NCBI GenBank assembly: GCA_021234155.1
Contig: JAJEKV010000101.1
Span: 2,089,089 to 2,153,088, forward strand
Length of the DNA: 64,000 bases
Direction: 5' to 3'
DNA from: Isoetes taiwanensis
Taxonomy: Eukaryota; Streptophyta; Lycopodiopsida; Isoetales; Isoetaceae
Of this stretch, positions 51,501 through 62,960 are shown piece after piece. The notes below the pieces were generated by a model. The model did not search any database and was not told where the DNA came from. It was given only the letters and a program-made list of their open reading frames with translations. How positions within the stretch are numbered: position 1 is the first letter of the stretch; every line of letters starts with the position of its first letter. The translations under genes were made by a program, and so were the position numbers.

Positions 51501-53639
51501 CGCGATGATTTAAACACACATGACTAACCACCACAGGAAGACCCATTTGGCAAGAGGTGTTTTGATGGTCATCCATAGTTCTAACTTCATAACAATATGG
51601 AAATTCAAATTTTAGCCTCCTTTGTTTTTCTACTAGCTATGCTATGAGGTAACGCATTGGCTTAGGTTTTTTAAAGAAACCCTCTAGTGGCGCTTACTAG
51701 GCTGCAAATGTTGCCTTTCTCGATATTAAAATATATGCAATGCTTGCTGTTGGAAGAGCTTGGTAAATGTTTAGTCCCAGCATAGACTAAACAAACAAAA
51801 CCAAACAAATTTCATACCGCTGGTTTGCAAAGCGCAAATAGTGAGTCCATGAAACTATTTTAGTATTATCTCCATAACCTTACACTCAAGGCTAGCATGA
51901 TTCATATATTTCCTTTCCTTTCTTCTTTCCACCAAAGCATTTTCAACTCTTGATGGCAAACTTCCTATGCCTTAATTATCCATTTATTCCAATCATCCCA
52001 ATCATCCACAATCTTTTGCCCTCAATCCACATCGATTGAACAAAACATGGAGCAAAAGAAGAAGATAACAACCAAGAAATCACTTAAAGGTGTAACCAAA
52101 ATGTAAACGACACCATTCTTTGCGATTGGCCATGTAATAATATATGAATAATCAATATGTCACTCAATTTTGTCCTATGAGTGGATAATAATGTTTAATC
52201 AATTTTGTCGCTTCGAATGTGCTAGGAAATACCTTTTCTTCATTAAATTCGCAGCACTATATAAGAAAGAATAATGCTTGTGGATACTGCCGAATCGCCT
52301 GGCTCCATAATGTTTAGTCAATTTTTGCCTTCCCGTGCAATTTTGCCCATATGTCGCATATGCAGCCCCTCAACCATGCTTTCTTTAACGTAAGCCCTTC
52401 ATTTTAATCTCTCTCAGCCCATCAACCGTGTTCGATGACAAGGACAATAATGGGCACAAATTGAAAAGATTTCACAAGATGTGGTACAAATGATATTCGT
52501 TAATGCTCTCCTAGGAAAATAAAGACCCTCCTCAGATTTGCCCATTATATATAGCATTTTTGCTTCTAGAATATACATGTGACTAGCTAGGCATTAATAT
52601 TTGCCATGCGTTTAATATTTGCTTTGTAACATTGGCAACTACTGCATTTGATTGCCCTTTGGCAACTACCGCATTTGATTGCCCTGTAAATGTGGTGGAT
52701 AAACAATGCTGATGCTCTATATCTAACTCGCCCAAGCATCAAGAAAATCCATAACGGATACGTTCTCATGTAACCAAAGAAGAATGATGTCTCCAGATCA
52801 AACCCGCCATTACATCGACTGCACATGATAATAATAGAAACAAAAGAGCCATAAATAACAAGCCGCTTGAACCACCACAAAGTACGTAGACTACAGTAAA
52901 ATGGCAAATTAAATTTCTCAATGCTCCTAATAAAAGATGTAGAGAGAGTATAAAAAATGGCTTCAACCACCACCACCGTGCATGACCTTCAACAGCCAAT
53001 TGAAAAATAAGTGAGTGCAATGGTGATGAAGGCGAATTCATCATGAGGATTATGAAAACAAGAACTATAATATGATAGCGATTACCTAGCCTAAGCACCC
53101 ATCCGCTTATAAACATCGAAAAGCGTAAACATATCCCCATATGCCACGGTAGGCGAATATATGACAAGATATGCCGTGATTCAATGCACCTCTGCTATAT
53201 GGATAAACACGCCACCAATGAAGGCCAAAGATGCATAGACAAGAACAAGAAGTTGTGTCCCACTTCCAATAATCAAGTAAAGAATATAATGACATCATCG
53301 CTTTTAGACTAACGTACATCTTTGAAAACATGATGAAAAATTACCTGCCCATCGATGAGGTGGAATCTAATACATCTCCGCATTTCCAACCTGTTTCTCA
53401 GATCCTCTTCCTCCTTTGGTGTTCTGAAATGATAAAAAGTGCCTAACTTAGTAACTTTCACCAATATATTGTCTTCCTTTACATATGCAAAGACTAAAAG
53501 CATCATATTATGAGAATAAAACATAAAAGGGACTTAGTTAATAAAGTCATTTTCAAGACACGCTAAGGATTTCTAGCCAAACCCCAGAGGGCAGCAAGAT
53601 CAGAATACGAGTTTACTTGCATTGAAAACCAATGGATTC
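48577..53639. other. no gene recognised
   Basis: The 49.4-50.5 kb part is more GC-rich (CGGCC, GTCGAG, AAGCC words) and resembles repeat sequence of unknown family. Minus-strand frames at 52587-53167 (129 and 133 codons) are hydrophobic with no identifiable domain. Confidence 0.4.
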
Positions 53640-54725
53640 CAAATGCCGCCGGAAGGAAAGAGTATTTCGATACTTTTCCATGCCGCCAAATGAGATATAG
53701 TTGTTTTCACCATTTTACGTATCAAGTGAAGTCCACCACCACTACTATCCGTAATGTCTACATGTTACTCAGATCTCAGATGCCATACATGTTCGTGATA
53801 TGTATGCCAAAATGACCTCTATTACACTCATCTTCATTATAATGCACTTCAAAGACGACATGAGTAAAACAAGCCCACGGGCCAAGTTTGTTAGGGTACG
53901 CCAATAAATTATTCAAATGGATAAGTATCTTCTTGGTCAATAGATCGACGTTCCAATGAGTTCATCTTAATCGATCCAAATGATCAATATCTCCTTAACC
54001 AAAGAAACTAATGTTCCAGTTTCTTTGCTTCTCTTCTCGCCTTGGATTTTGAGTTTCTATACACTTTATCTGCATATCCATTGTCGGGGGAGGTTTTGAA
54101 GATCCGGGATGACTAAGTAAAGCACAGCTTGCATCGCACCACTTTACCAAATCCCCAACTTCAAACCGAAGCGCATTTCAAGAATATATATTGAGCAAGC
54201 TCAATATTGCCATATTTCTTTTTAAGTGTGATGGCAAGAAAAAGCCATCCACAAAGCAAAGATTAGGTCGCAGCTGTATTGCGATCTATGAAGCCCCAAG
54301 CAATCTCTTCTCGCGATCTTACCAAACGATACCAGAAAGCATCATTGCTCTGTCCATGTTGCACATAACCCGACATCATGGAGTTCCAAGAAACTATCAT
54401 AGCATCCGTCAAAACATGACGCGGCATCCTCTATTGACTCACAATTGAATAATATATCACCAGCAGCATTTCCAAGGAAATACCCATCTCATATCGAAAG
54501 CATCCCTTAATGAACTGGCCTTCCATACCCCCGTAAATGCTATGCTGCACGCACTAAGCATTTGAATACATGTAACTTTATCCGATGTTTGCATTAACTT
54601 CTTATCCGGACGTGATGCCATGTCTTTGCATTTGCTCAAAAGATTGAAGGAACGTCATGTCCTCAGCCTTGAATAAACCCCTCGCGAATCATGGTGGTCC
54701 AAGATATAACATTATGTCGAAAGCA
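53640..54725 (-). pseudogene. PPR-DYW protein pseudogene
   Basis: Decayed pentatricopeptide repeat gene. Intact family members are imported into plastids or mitochondria, where the DYW domain deaminates C to U in RNA. Reading down the minus strand: NVISWTTMIRE near 54720-54690, a PDK...MLSACS stretch (the usual VTFVSVLSACS motif) near 54600-54540, VSWNSMMSGYVQHG near 54400-54355, an E-domain-like stretch near 53950-53870, HYNEDECNRGHFGIHITN near 53860-53800 (the position of HSEKLAIAFGLI), and a final SGGIW near 53650 where the family ends CGDYW. The pieces keep family order but lie in different frames with several stops, so the copy is dead. It is short for a DYW protein, so upstream repeats are missing or unrecognisable. 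The polypurine tract begins about 350 bases 5' of it. Confidence 0.8.
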
Positions 54726-55088
54726 AAACCAAATGCGATACAAAGAATGGAAAACGAAAGAAATCATCAAATCTCTTAAATCCCTCTTCAAGGAAACTTC
54801 ACTTACCAAAATCGATCGTTCATTAATGGTCCCAAGGTCCCTACCAAGCAACCAAAGGCAAATATAAGGGATCAACTGACGAGGGATCTTCTTGCACTAC
54901 AAGGCACATATATGAGCCCCCTCCCAAGAAATTTGGCTCATGGAGTGGTTTTAGCAAACAAAAGCTACCGCCAGCTTTACAACCCATAATCGATTTTATA
55001 GCCATCAACATATCTCCCCGAGTATATTCCAAAGATATACCGTGATATGCCACAACCCCATAAAACGAGGGTTTGTTCTTAGCAACCC

Positions 55089-55783
55089 AAAGGGAGGGAA
55101 AAGGGAAGGAAAAAATGCACAAAAATAAAGGAAAGGGAAAAAAGGGCACTGGAAAAGGGGAGAAGAAATAAAGGTGGGGAAAAGGGATATGGGAAAAAGG
55201 AAAGAGAAACGAAAAAGAAAAAGGAAAAGGAAAAGAGAGAAAGAGGGGGAAATGGAAGGGAAAAAGTGGAAGAGAGAAAGGGCTGGGAAAGGAGAGGGGA
55301 AGGGGAAAAGGGCCATCGGAAAATGAAACGGAAAAGGGAAAGGGAAAGCAAAAGGGAAGCAAAACGAAGGGAAGGGGAAGAGAAGGGAGGGAAGAAAAGG
55401 AAAAGGGAAAAAAAGTATAAAAGGAAAAGAGGAAGGGAAACGGGGAGGACAATAAAGGAAATGAGAGAAAAATAAGGGTAAAATAGGAATGGGAGGGGAG
55501 AGGAACAAAAAGAACGAGAAACTGGAAAAAGTAGGGGATAAGAAAGGAAGAAAAAAAGGAAAAAGTGGAGGAGAAATGGTGTGAGAGGAAAACAAGAGAA
55601 TGTGAAATTAGAAAAATAAAAACATTGAAGGGGAAAATAAAAAAGGGAAAAGGAAGATGGTAGAAATAGAATAGTGGAAAAAATACAAAGGTAAATGGTG
55701 GAAAAGGCGAAAATAAGAAAATAAAATATAAAAGCATGGAAAAGAAAACGGAAAAAGAAATAAGGAAAGAAAAGTGAAAATGT
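55089..55783 (+). repeat. about 700-bp polypurine tract (GGGAAA-rich)
   Basis: The + strand is dominated by GGGAAAAGG-type units with few pyrimidines. It differs from the 45.3-kb tract in unit (GGGAAA rather than GGAAG/GGAAT). The 298-, 236- and 196-codon minus-strand frames here are by-products of the composition and have no domain content. Confidence 0.9.
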
Positions 55784-56574
55784 GGCCAAATCCTCTTATT
55801 TGTGTGATTTTAAGACGTAAATTAATTTAACAATTTACTCCAGAATGTATCATTTACAGTTCCTAGCTATGTCCAGCAACGCTGGGCTCCATTTCTAGTA
55901 TGTTTTTATAATCCAAGATTGTTAGCTGTATGATCAAGGCAGTGCATCTAATTTGGAAGAAGGACACAAATGAATCTTATCTGACCATGTAAAGTTTAAT
56001 ATAACTTTTAATGGAGGACTTTTGATTACTGAAATGGAATTATAAAAAGACTTTTGTTACTTGATTTCCTGATTAAAAAGGCAAGAAACATGGTCGCAAG
56101 GTATAGATGGTAGTATAATAGTATTAAATCCGAGCAGGAACTATCTAGATTAAACGAGTAGTGGAAATCTTGGACGATTAGAGAACACAAGTAGTGTATC
56201 TGCGGGAAGAAATATAGGAAGGATAGTTAAGCAGATAAAGTTTGCATTTAGAATAACAATGAAGGGACGTGCGGCAAGAGACAGCAGGCTAAACCCACAT
56301 CGACAAACTACAAAAATCGACCACGGGCCGAAATCATCAAAACAAGCATGGACAACATGGTGGGAGATTATACTATGAAGATGGCGAATACAAGAATAAC
56401 CTAGGTCGACAGAACAAGATGGGAAAGGATGAGTACAGGCCAGGTAATGAACAGACGGGACAAAAATGAAGGACACGTAAGCGACAAAACACGGAATATA
56501 GCAGAGACTGGGGCTGAAAAGGCAAGGCAGATTTATAAGAGTAAAACGTGGACGGAATAAGTTACGGGACACAG

Positions 56575-56855
56575 AGGCCTAGCCTTCGCCGTACACCAGG
56601 ATAGCGAGGGCTGGACCCACCAACTAGTAATCTGGACCACTATAAACTCGAAATAAATACGAGAACAACAGAAGGTGTCAACCATGGAATAGCAGCCAAC
56701 GTGAACGGTTACAAATTTATATGCATATAAGTGTGCTATTTGTAGTCAAAGAGGAGACCGGGATATGCTACGGACTGAGGGGTCTAACCCCCGCCGTAGG
56801 CCAGGATAGCGAAGGCACGACCCTCCAACTGGTTCTCGGATCACCATAATGACTG
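56575..56855. repeat. paired direct repeat of about 70 bp
   Basis: A block with CGCCGTA--CCAGGATAGCGA (near 56587) and CCAACTAGT recurs near 56793 as CGCCGTAGGCCAGGATAGCG and CCAACTGGT, about 210 bases apart. Family unknown; possibly the repeats of a short element. Confidence 0.5.
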
Positions 56856-56944
56856 AACGAGGTCCTAAAGGCTTTAATAGATTATGTACAGAATGCCTCA
56901 AGAAAACACTGGAAACACTGGCTCCTTGTAAGTGTCACAACAAG

Positions 56945-57215
56945 ATTGTATAGGGGTATTTTGGTAAATAAGTTTGATGTATAAGGTATTTTGATAATTA
57001 AATTCGGTGTAGATTGATCAGAATTAGTATATAATGGCATTTTAGTATATAAGTTTGATGTGTAGGGGTATTTTGGTAATTAAGTTTGGTGTGTAGGGGC
57101 AAATTGATAATTTATTTGTACATTTATTTGAGTCAAGAGCATTTTGGTAATTTTGAAACTCATAAGGGCATTTTGGTAATTACATAAACTCATAGGGGCA
57201 TTTTGGTAGTTTTTC
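56945..57215 (+). repeat. minisatellite based on GGGCATTTTGGTAATT
   Basis: About eight imperfect units share ATTTTGGTAA, alternating with AAGTTTGATGTGTAGGGG in the left half (roughly 37-bp period) and with AACTCATA in the right half. The core resembles the complement of the subterminal blocks of the element at 47684-48576. Confidence 0.75.
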
Positions 57216-57539
57216 CTACTTTAAAATTCTATACAATACTAAAATTATCCAGTCAAGTCATGCTTTAAGGACAAAAGTAAGCCTTCATGCATTTGCCAAT
57301 AGATTAGGGACTTACAAATAACATAAGAAAATTCTAGAGACATACCTCCATCATGAGTTGTGATTCCGATACTTTGAAGCCAAGTTATGCTGACCTCTTG
57401 AGTACAAAGACAACAAATTCTGAAACTTTGAAGGTATAGATTGCGCATGCCAAATGATAGGAATGCATATATGGAGAGATTACAATAGCATAATGGAGGC
57501 CTTTATAGCAAAATCCACAAAATCCACAAACTACGACCT

Positions 57540-58010
57540 CAACCTTTATCGCTGTAAAATTCTCATTAGGAATTGATGGTTGTGGTATGACCAGCGTGCT
57601 TTCCCCCCCCTTGTATCGCATGAAGAAAAGATTCCATCCTATTTTTCCTGCAGGTTACTTGCTCATTCATGCTCTTTTCTTTGCAGTAGAGTTTTCCCTT
57701 CATCGTCACTTCACATTCGAGTTCTTTGATTTTTTCATGATTGGTAACTGAGCTTCTTGTGTTTGTGTTTATCATGTAACCCAATCCAAACTCATCTATA
57801 TGTAGGTTCTCCATTTAACTGTCTAATTTTTATTTCTACTTTTGCATCCACTTCATTATATGAAAGCTTGAGCTCCACACTATCTCCAGCTCCGATGCCT
57901 AACCTTTCAACAAGTTTTGTTTGCATCTGCAGCTTCTTTCTTTTTGCTTCAAATTCTACCTTTACATTTCCAAGTTTCATATCCAAAAATGCAATCTACT
58001 CCTTTATGTG
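57540..58010 (-). pseudogene. coiled-coil-like frames, unrecognised
   Basis: Two overlapping minus-strand frames (57986-57792 and 57814-57566) are charged and helix-prone: DMKLGNVKVEFEAKRKKLQM and KIKELECEVTMKGKLYCKEK. Their amino acid content is protein-like, but no family is identified and the join between them is not at an obvious splice site. Possibly a decayed gene or element fragment. Confidence 0.25.
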
Positions 58011-58244
58011 GTTGTTAGCTGCACACATGCTACAAGCATTACGTCAGTTTGATCTCATAGAGATGATTTAGATTATGTTCAGAAATCGTTAACCCGCCAA
58101 GGCATTTAGATAAAGATGGAGTCTATTTATTTTGCACTTTATTTTTAATATCATGAATGATATGAGGTCAATTCTATATTTATGTGCTATCTATGATTGT
58201 TTCTTGCCATTATTCTCTTTCTTATTTTGTTTTATGGTTGCCGG

Positions 58245-58301
58245 CAAAGATGATTTATCCGAATCCGCTGAAGCTTGGATGGATCTTTCTGGACCATTGG
58301 T
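58245..58301 (+). other. possible short exon with strong donor
   Basis: After a pyrimidine-rich stretch ending CAAAG, the sequence codes DDLSESAEAWMDLSGPL and meets a consensus donor (TTG then GTAAGT). No partner exon was recognised on either side. Confidence 0.25.
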
Positions 58302-59639
58302 AAGTTATTCAGCATTGTATATTATGAGCAAGTGAGTATTTCAATATTTGGTTGGCTTTGCCCCTATATTTTCTCGACATTTCCCAAAACTATCCTTAGC
58401 TGAATGAGAGTAACTTAATCATTGCAAGATGCATGAGTTTCATTATTTCACCTTCTCCGGACCCGCATAACTCTTCAAATTTCGAGATTTTAGATTAATA
58501 TTTAAAACCTCAACCAGACGCAGATGGCCATTTGGGTCCAATCGGACAAGATATTCTTTTGCAACAAGCTACAAAGCCATTGTTCATATCAGCTATATAA
58601 TGGCAAATCTAGCAACGTAATTTGGCATAGATGCTTAAAATTATGAACAATCATCTCAAATTTCACTCTAGTTCAATTAGGAAAGATCCACTTTGATTTC
58701 CATAATGAAGCTTACATGTCTTAGAGTAGTTAACTCTTGATTTCACATATATTGATGGAAGGACCTGGCAATCCTCCGAGATGGCTTTTGTCTAGATGTG
58801 CAAAACTAATGGATGAGCAGCCATCGCAGCCTATTATGAATCCCGTAAATAGTGAAATTTGGGGAACTTTTTGACTCTCACGCTATGAAACTTTGTTTCC
58901 AAGACCATCTATTCATTTTATAATGAGCATATCTCTCTATGTCCTTACAAAGCATAATTTTAATCCATTATAAATGCTTCAGATTAGCTGAATTTAGAAA
59001 ACTGCTGTTATACATCCTAGTGCACATGGGCCCTAATTCCCTTCCGAAATGCTTTTTCTCTTACACGTGACTTAATTGTCTTCTTTAAAATTTAGTATTC
59101 TAAATGGCAAAGCATATGCTCAATAGGAAGTGGTGATTCTCCTAATTATTTACTTGTTATCTTTCAATCGTGAAATGGAGCATTGAGCTACCATTTTACG
59201 ATACGGTTTAACTTAAGAGTTTTTCATTTGCAAAGCTATAAGGAATTGGATCTAACTCTGCATGCTTATTTTTCACGAAGTTTATATTTGAATGCATGCC
59301 GTAGAGGACAAGCAGATGTACACGCATTGCAAAAATGCAAAGGGTCAATCTTGGAAATCGGGCTATTGTTGGTCGGTGGGTTGATCCTTACCGCCAGACA
59401 TCAAGAGCAACGAGATTACCGCTTGAACGCTTTCAAGAGGGGTTCAAGACCACTTGAATATCAAGTTTGTTTTCTACAATTATCCTTTAATATAAGTTTG
59501 TCTACACACTTTTTTCTTTGTAGCACCCTCGGTTTTGATTTTCACAAAGGCAGCTCGCTGGAGATTGTCCTAATCCAAGAACTTTATGGGAGGCATGCCA
59601 CAATGATGTGGTTGGTTATGTCAACATAATTTGAAGTGA

Positions 59640-62600
59640 TAATTTGTAACTGCCTGGCTAACGCCTAAGAAGTCCCACTAAATGGCAAACTTCCGCTTCT
59701 ACTAATCCCCGGAACAATTCGTAAAGCTTTGAAATAGCTTCACTCTAAGTCGTAGGAATCAGAGAGGCCGCAGGGCCAATCCCCCGAAGATCCACAACCT
59801 TCCACCGCTTCTAAATCAAAGCACACCAACCAAGCACGACAAGATGCAGGCTTGCCGCAAAGAGCGCCAAGCACCAGATACATGAAGTGTGCCATGAATC
59901 AGCTGGCTAGTCAATTCACTGGAAACAGCCCGACTCCAATCCTGTGCCGCATAATGCTCCACGTTTCACGATGAAGGCTACAACATGTAAAGCGTAGAAG
60001 GATCACACCCGCCCAACCGACTAACAAGGGCATTCCACTCTCGATAGAGCTTGCACCACTGGCCACGTATACCCTAACCTTTTGAGGGGGGAAGTGAGCT
60101 CCATGTCCATCGCCCAAATCGAAGCCATCGAGAACCCTAAGCCGCAGAGACCACTTGCTTGAAGGGGACAGAGTGTGATGAATAGCCGCGACCGCAACAA
60201 GACCGCGACAAAACAAGAAGACACAACCGATGAACTTTCCAAACTCCGCAGACTACCACATCATCCCGGGAGGGACTATTATAGGTATGTGTAGCGATAC
60301 TCCCCGCCACTTACTCCCGTGATAGCCCTGGCCACGCTTCTCGTGCGAAAGCGAAGCTCGGGAAGAATCCCACGGGTTAGCCGACCACCCCAATACCAAC
60401 TTCCAAGGTGAGCACGCGAGTCAGCCCAACGGCCTCGCTATTCCTCAGCATGCACAAGGGCGCCTAAGGCAAGTACGTGGGTGAGGAACCTAAGAAAGGA
60501 GAGAAGAGTGGTGATAAACTCCGAGGCATAATCTAGTCAGAAGAGCACACGCATTACGAGCCCAAGCCCGCAACACCCCTGCGGAGAAAAGGGAAGGCAT
60601 GTGGAAAGGTCAAGACTATACACAGCGTCTAAGTAACCTTAATACGCAATGACGGCTTCCCAAATGCCACAATGGCTTAAGAGATCAAGAATAACAAAGA
60701 TCAAGACCTCAGAGAAGATGCTCCATCCTCCGTGAGCTCCAAAAACAAACTTGGAGACCAACACCTACTATGCAACAAATCCGTGAATGGCTAAGCCCCT
60801 TATCTTCCTGGGCGGAGACACTTCTTACCAAGCCACTATAACAACCGGCCCCTTCATCATCCCCGCCCACAATAAAATTTCGAACAATCTTATCCAAAGC
60901 CCGATCTTACCCTCAGAGCTAACATCGCAGATGTGATACATGAGTGCTACAAAGTACCGACTTAAGTAATAGTGATCCTACCGCCATGGACAACGCCATC
61001 TCTTCCACCAATTGAGGTGTTTCTCGCAACCCCCGAAAAATCTCATCCCACACCCTCCCATGGAAACATCCTCCAAAGGGAATACCACCAGCCTTAGATA
61101 CACATTACCCGGAAGCACCTTCCAAGGGAATAGAGCCAAACAAAGGGGAGGCTGAGTCCGCCGAGCTTATAATGCGGAGCATTTACCCCATCTTAAGAAT
61201 GCCCGAGGCCAAGGAGAAAGTATCCAAAGAACCCTTCATGAAATTCTCTCTTCACACCAAAAGAGGAAAGTGTCACGGGCGAACCGTTAATAATCGGCTG
61301 GCTACCATCCCGTGATCCGGCTTCATCCACCACCCCCTCCTTCTTCATTGGGTGGTAAAAATAACCGAGATAATGCCTCCGCCATTAATCGTGAATGTGT
61401 TGCTGTAAGGCAATTTCTGACGCACCTCTCGCTTTAAGGAGAAAAGGCAGAGGGTTCACCGCACACCATCAGAGCTCGTGGCGACCTATGCAGCCTTTAT
61501 GATTGTTCTCAGTTGCACCACACTTCAACGCCAACATCATGGCGCATAAGAACTCCTTAACGACACTATCGTAGCTTTGACAAAGTCAAGCTTAAGATAG
61601 GCAATGCTCTTCACTTGTTCTCCGCCCATACTTATGTTGCGGCAATGATAGTCAAAATGTTCCTCCCAGAACAAACCTGCATCGCACCTTATTAATGGAA
61701 GAAGCAACACTTCAACTTTCTCTCGTGGCTTTCGCACAATCTTGTACGAGGGACAACAAGGAGATAGGCCTCCAATCATTAATGGTAGAAGGCCGCTAAC
61801 CTTAGGAACCAAGGAAATGCATGCCATATTCAAGATCCTATCCATTTGAGAAGACGAAAAGAAACTCAAGATACACCCGGCAATAATGACTCACCGCGAC
61901 TTCAATAAGTCCGAAGAACTCCATTGTGGATGCCATCCGTTCCCCGTGATACGATCCTTGGCCACATACATACCTCCGCTTAAATCTCTGAGAGCTTCAA
62001 GCTTCATGCTGGTGAGGCGTATCAGATGGCTTAACAACCCCCAAACAAGCCAGATCTCCTTCATGAAGAGTAAGCAGTGAAAACCCCGAAATGAGCATGC
62101 ACATGCCCCTCTCTAAATCAGCTGGATCCTCCAAAGTCCGCCATCGCAAAGCAAGGACTAATAGATGCTTATACGCTTGCCTAGCTGCTCAAGAACACCG
62201 ACGTAACTTGTGTCCCCTCCTTCAACCAGGTAGTACCTTCATACGCTTCTCCTCGTGACTTTAACTCGCCCAGAGCAACAATATGTCGCAGAACATCAGA
62301 TTCTCTCCCTAATGCCATCGAAGGTCATACCGCTTTTTCCAACTCCTCGAGAGACCATGCAATTGCCGCCTCCTGCTGCATTATGCCGCCTACCAAAGAC
62401 CTTCGCAAAATGCTTCATCCCGCCAACGCAGTCACCATACCTACATACCCTCTTCGAGATGAAAAGGTATCAAGCCACAACTCCCGGCATCAGTCGAACT
62501 GCGATCACCCGTAATGAGTGTTCAAACTAATGGCCCTAGAGGGGTCAGAGAGGCAACCGCACTCGACTAGACAAACCCGAGGGTAATGATCAAAATGAGT

Positions 62601-62880
62601 GCAGACACAATGTTACCCGGCCAAGCAGTAGTGGCACACCATCCGCGCATGGGGAAGAGAAACGGCCATGCCTAGCATAATACCGTCTCCGACTAACTGG
62701 CCATTACAATAGGTGACAAGTCCCTAAGGATCTCAACCAAGGCCAGTCCTGCAACAAATCCAGATGATTGGTCCTCTCAAACCCATGCACAACCCGGGTT
62801 CCAACCAAAGTGATCCCTACTGCCTACCATATTGATCCATACCGGCCAAGTTGTCATTGTCCCATCGTTATGGTGAATTA
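59640..62880 (-). mobile_element. LINE (L1-like), long degenerate minus-strand copy
   Basis: Non-LTR retrotransposon reading down the minus strand. RT pieces: NMACISLVPKVSGLLPLM (61.8 kb, family ISLIPKV) and YLKLDFVKA (61.6 kb, the catalytic LDF-KA motif). Thumb-region pieces near 60.9-60.8 kb (LDKIVRNFIVGGDDEG, family W-G-GLVAW) and a 3' domain with LLRSRLFITLCPLQASGL near 60.2 kb follow. The 3' part (60500-59640) aligns with the + strand copy at 31830-32815, which fixes the family's 3' end. Many stops and shifts are present. The 5' end is uncertain; endonuclease sequence is at best weak in 62.3-62.9 kb. Confidence 0.75.
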
Positions 62881-62898
62881 TAAATTTGGATTGAACGC

Positions 62899-62960
62899 TT
62901 TTCATGGCATTACTTTTTGACTTAAACTTTTCCATGGCATTGCTTTTTGACCTATATCCA
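62899..62960. repeat. two tandem copies of a 31-bp unit
   Basis: TTTTCATGGCATTACTTTTT and TTTTCCATGGCATTGCTTTT, each followed by GAC, are adjacent, just outside the estimated 5' edge of the minus-strand LINE. Confidence 0.6.

Noticed and set aside
52587-53167. Hydrophobic minus-strand frames downstream of the PPR-DYW remnant
   Set aside because: No PPR or other motif found; they lie past the expected DYW terminus and are probably chance frames.
54841-55789. Minus-strand frames of 298, 236 and 196 codons rich in Phe, Pro and Ser
   Set aside because: They are the complement of a polypurine tract, open in more than one frame at once, with no domain; composition explains them.
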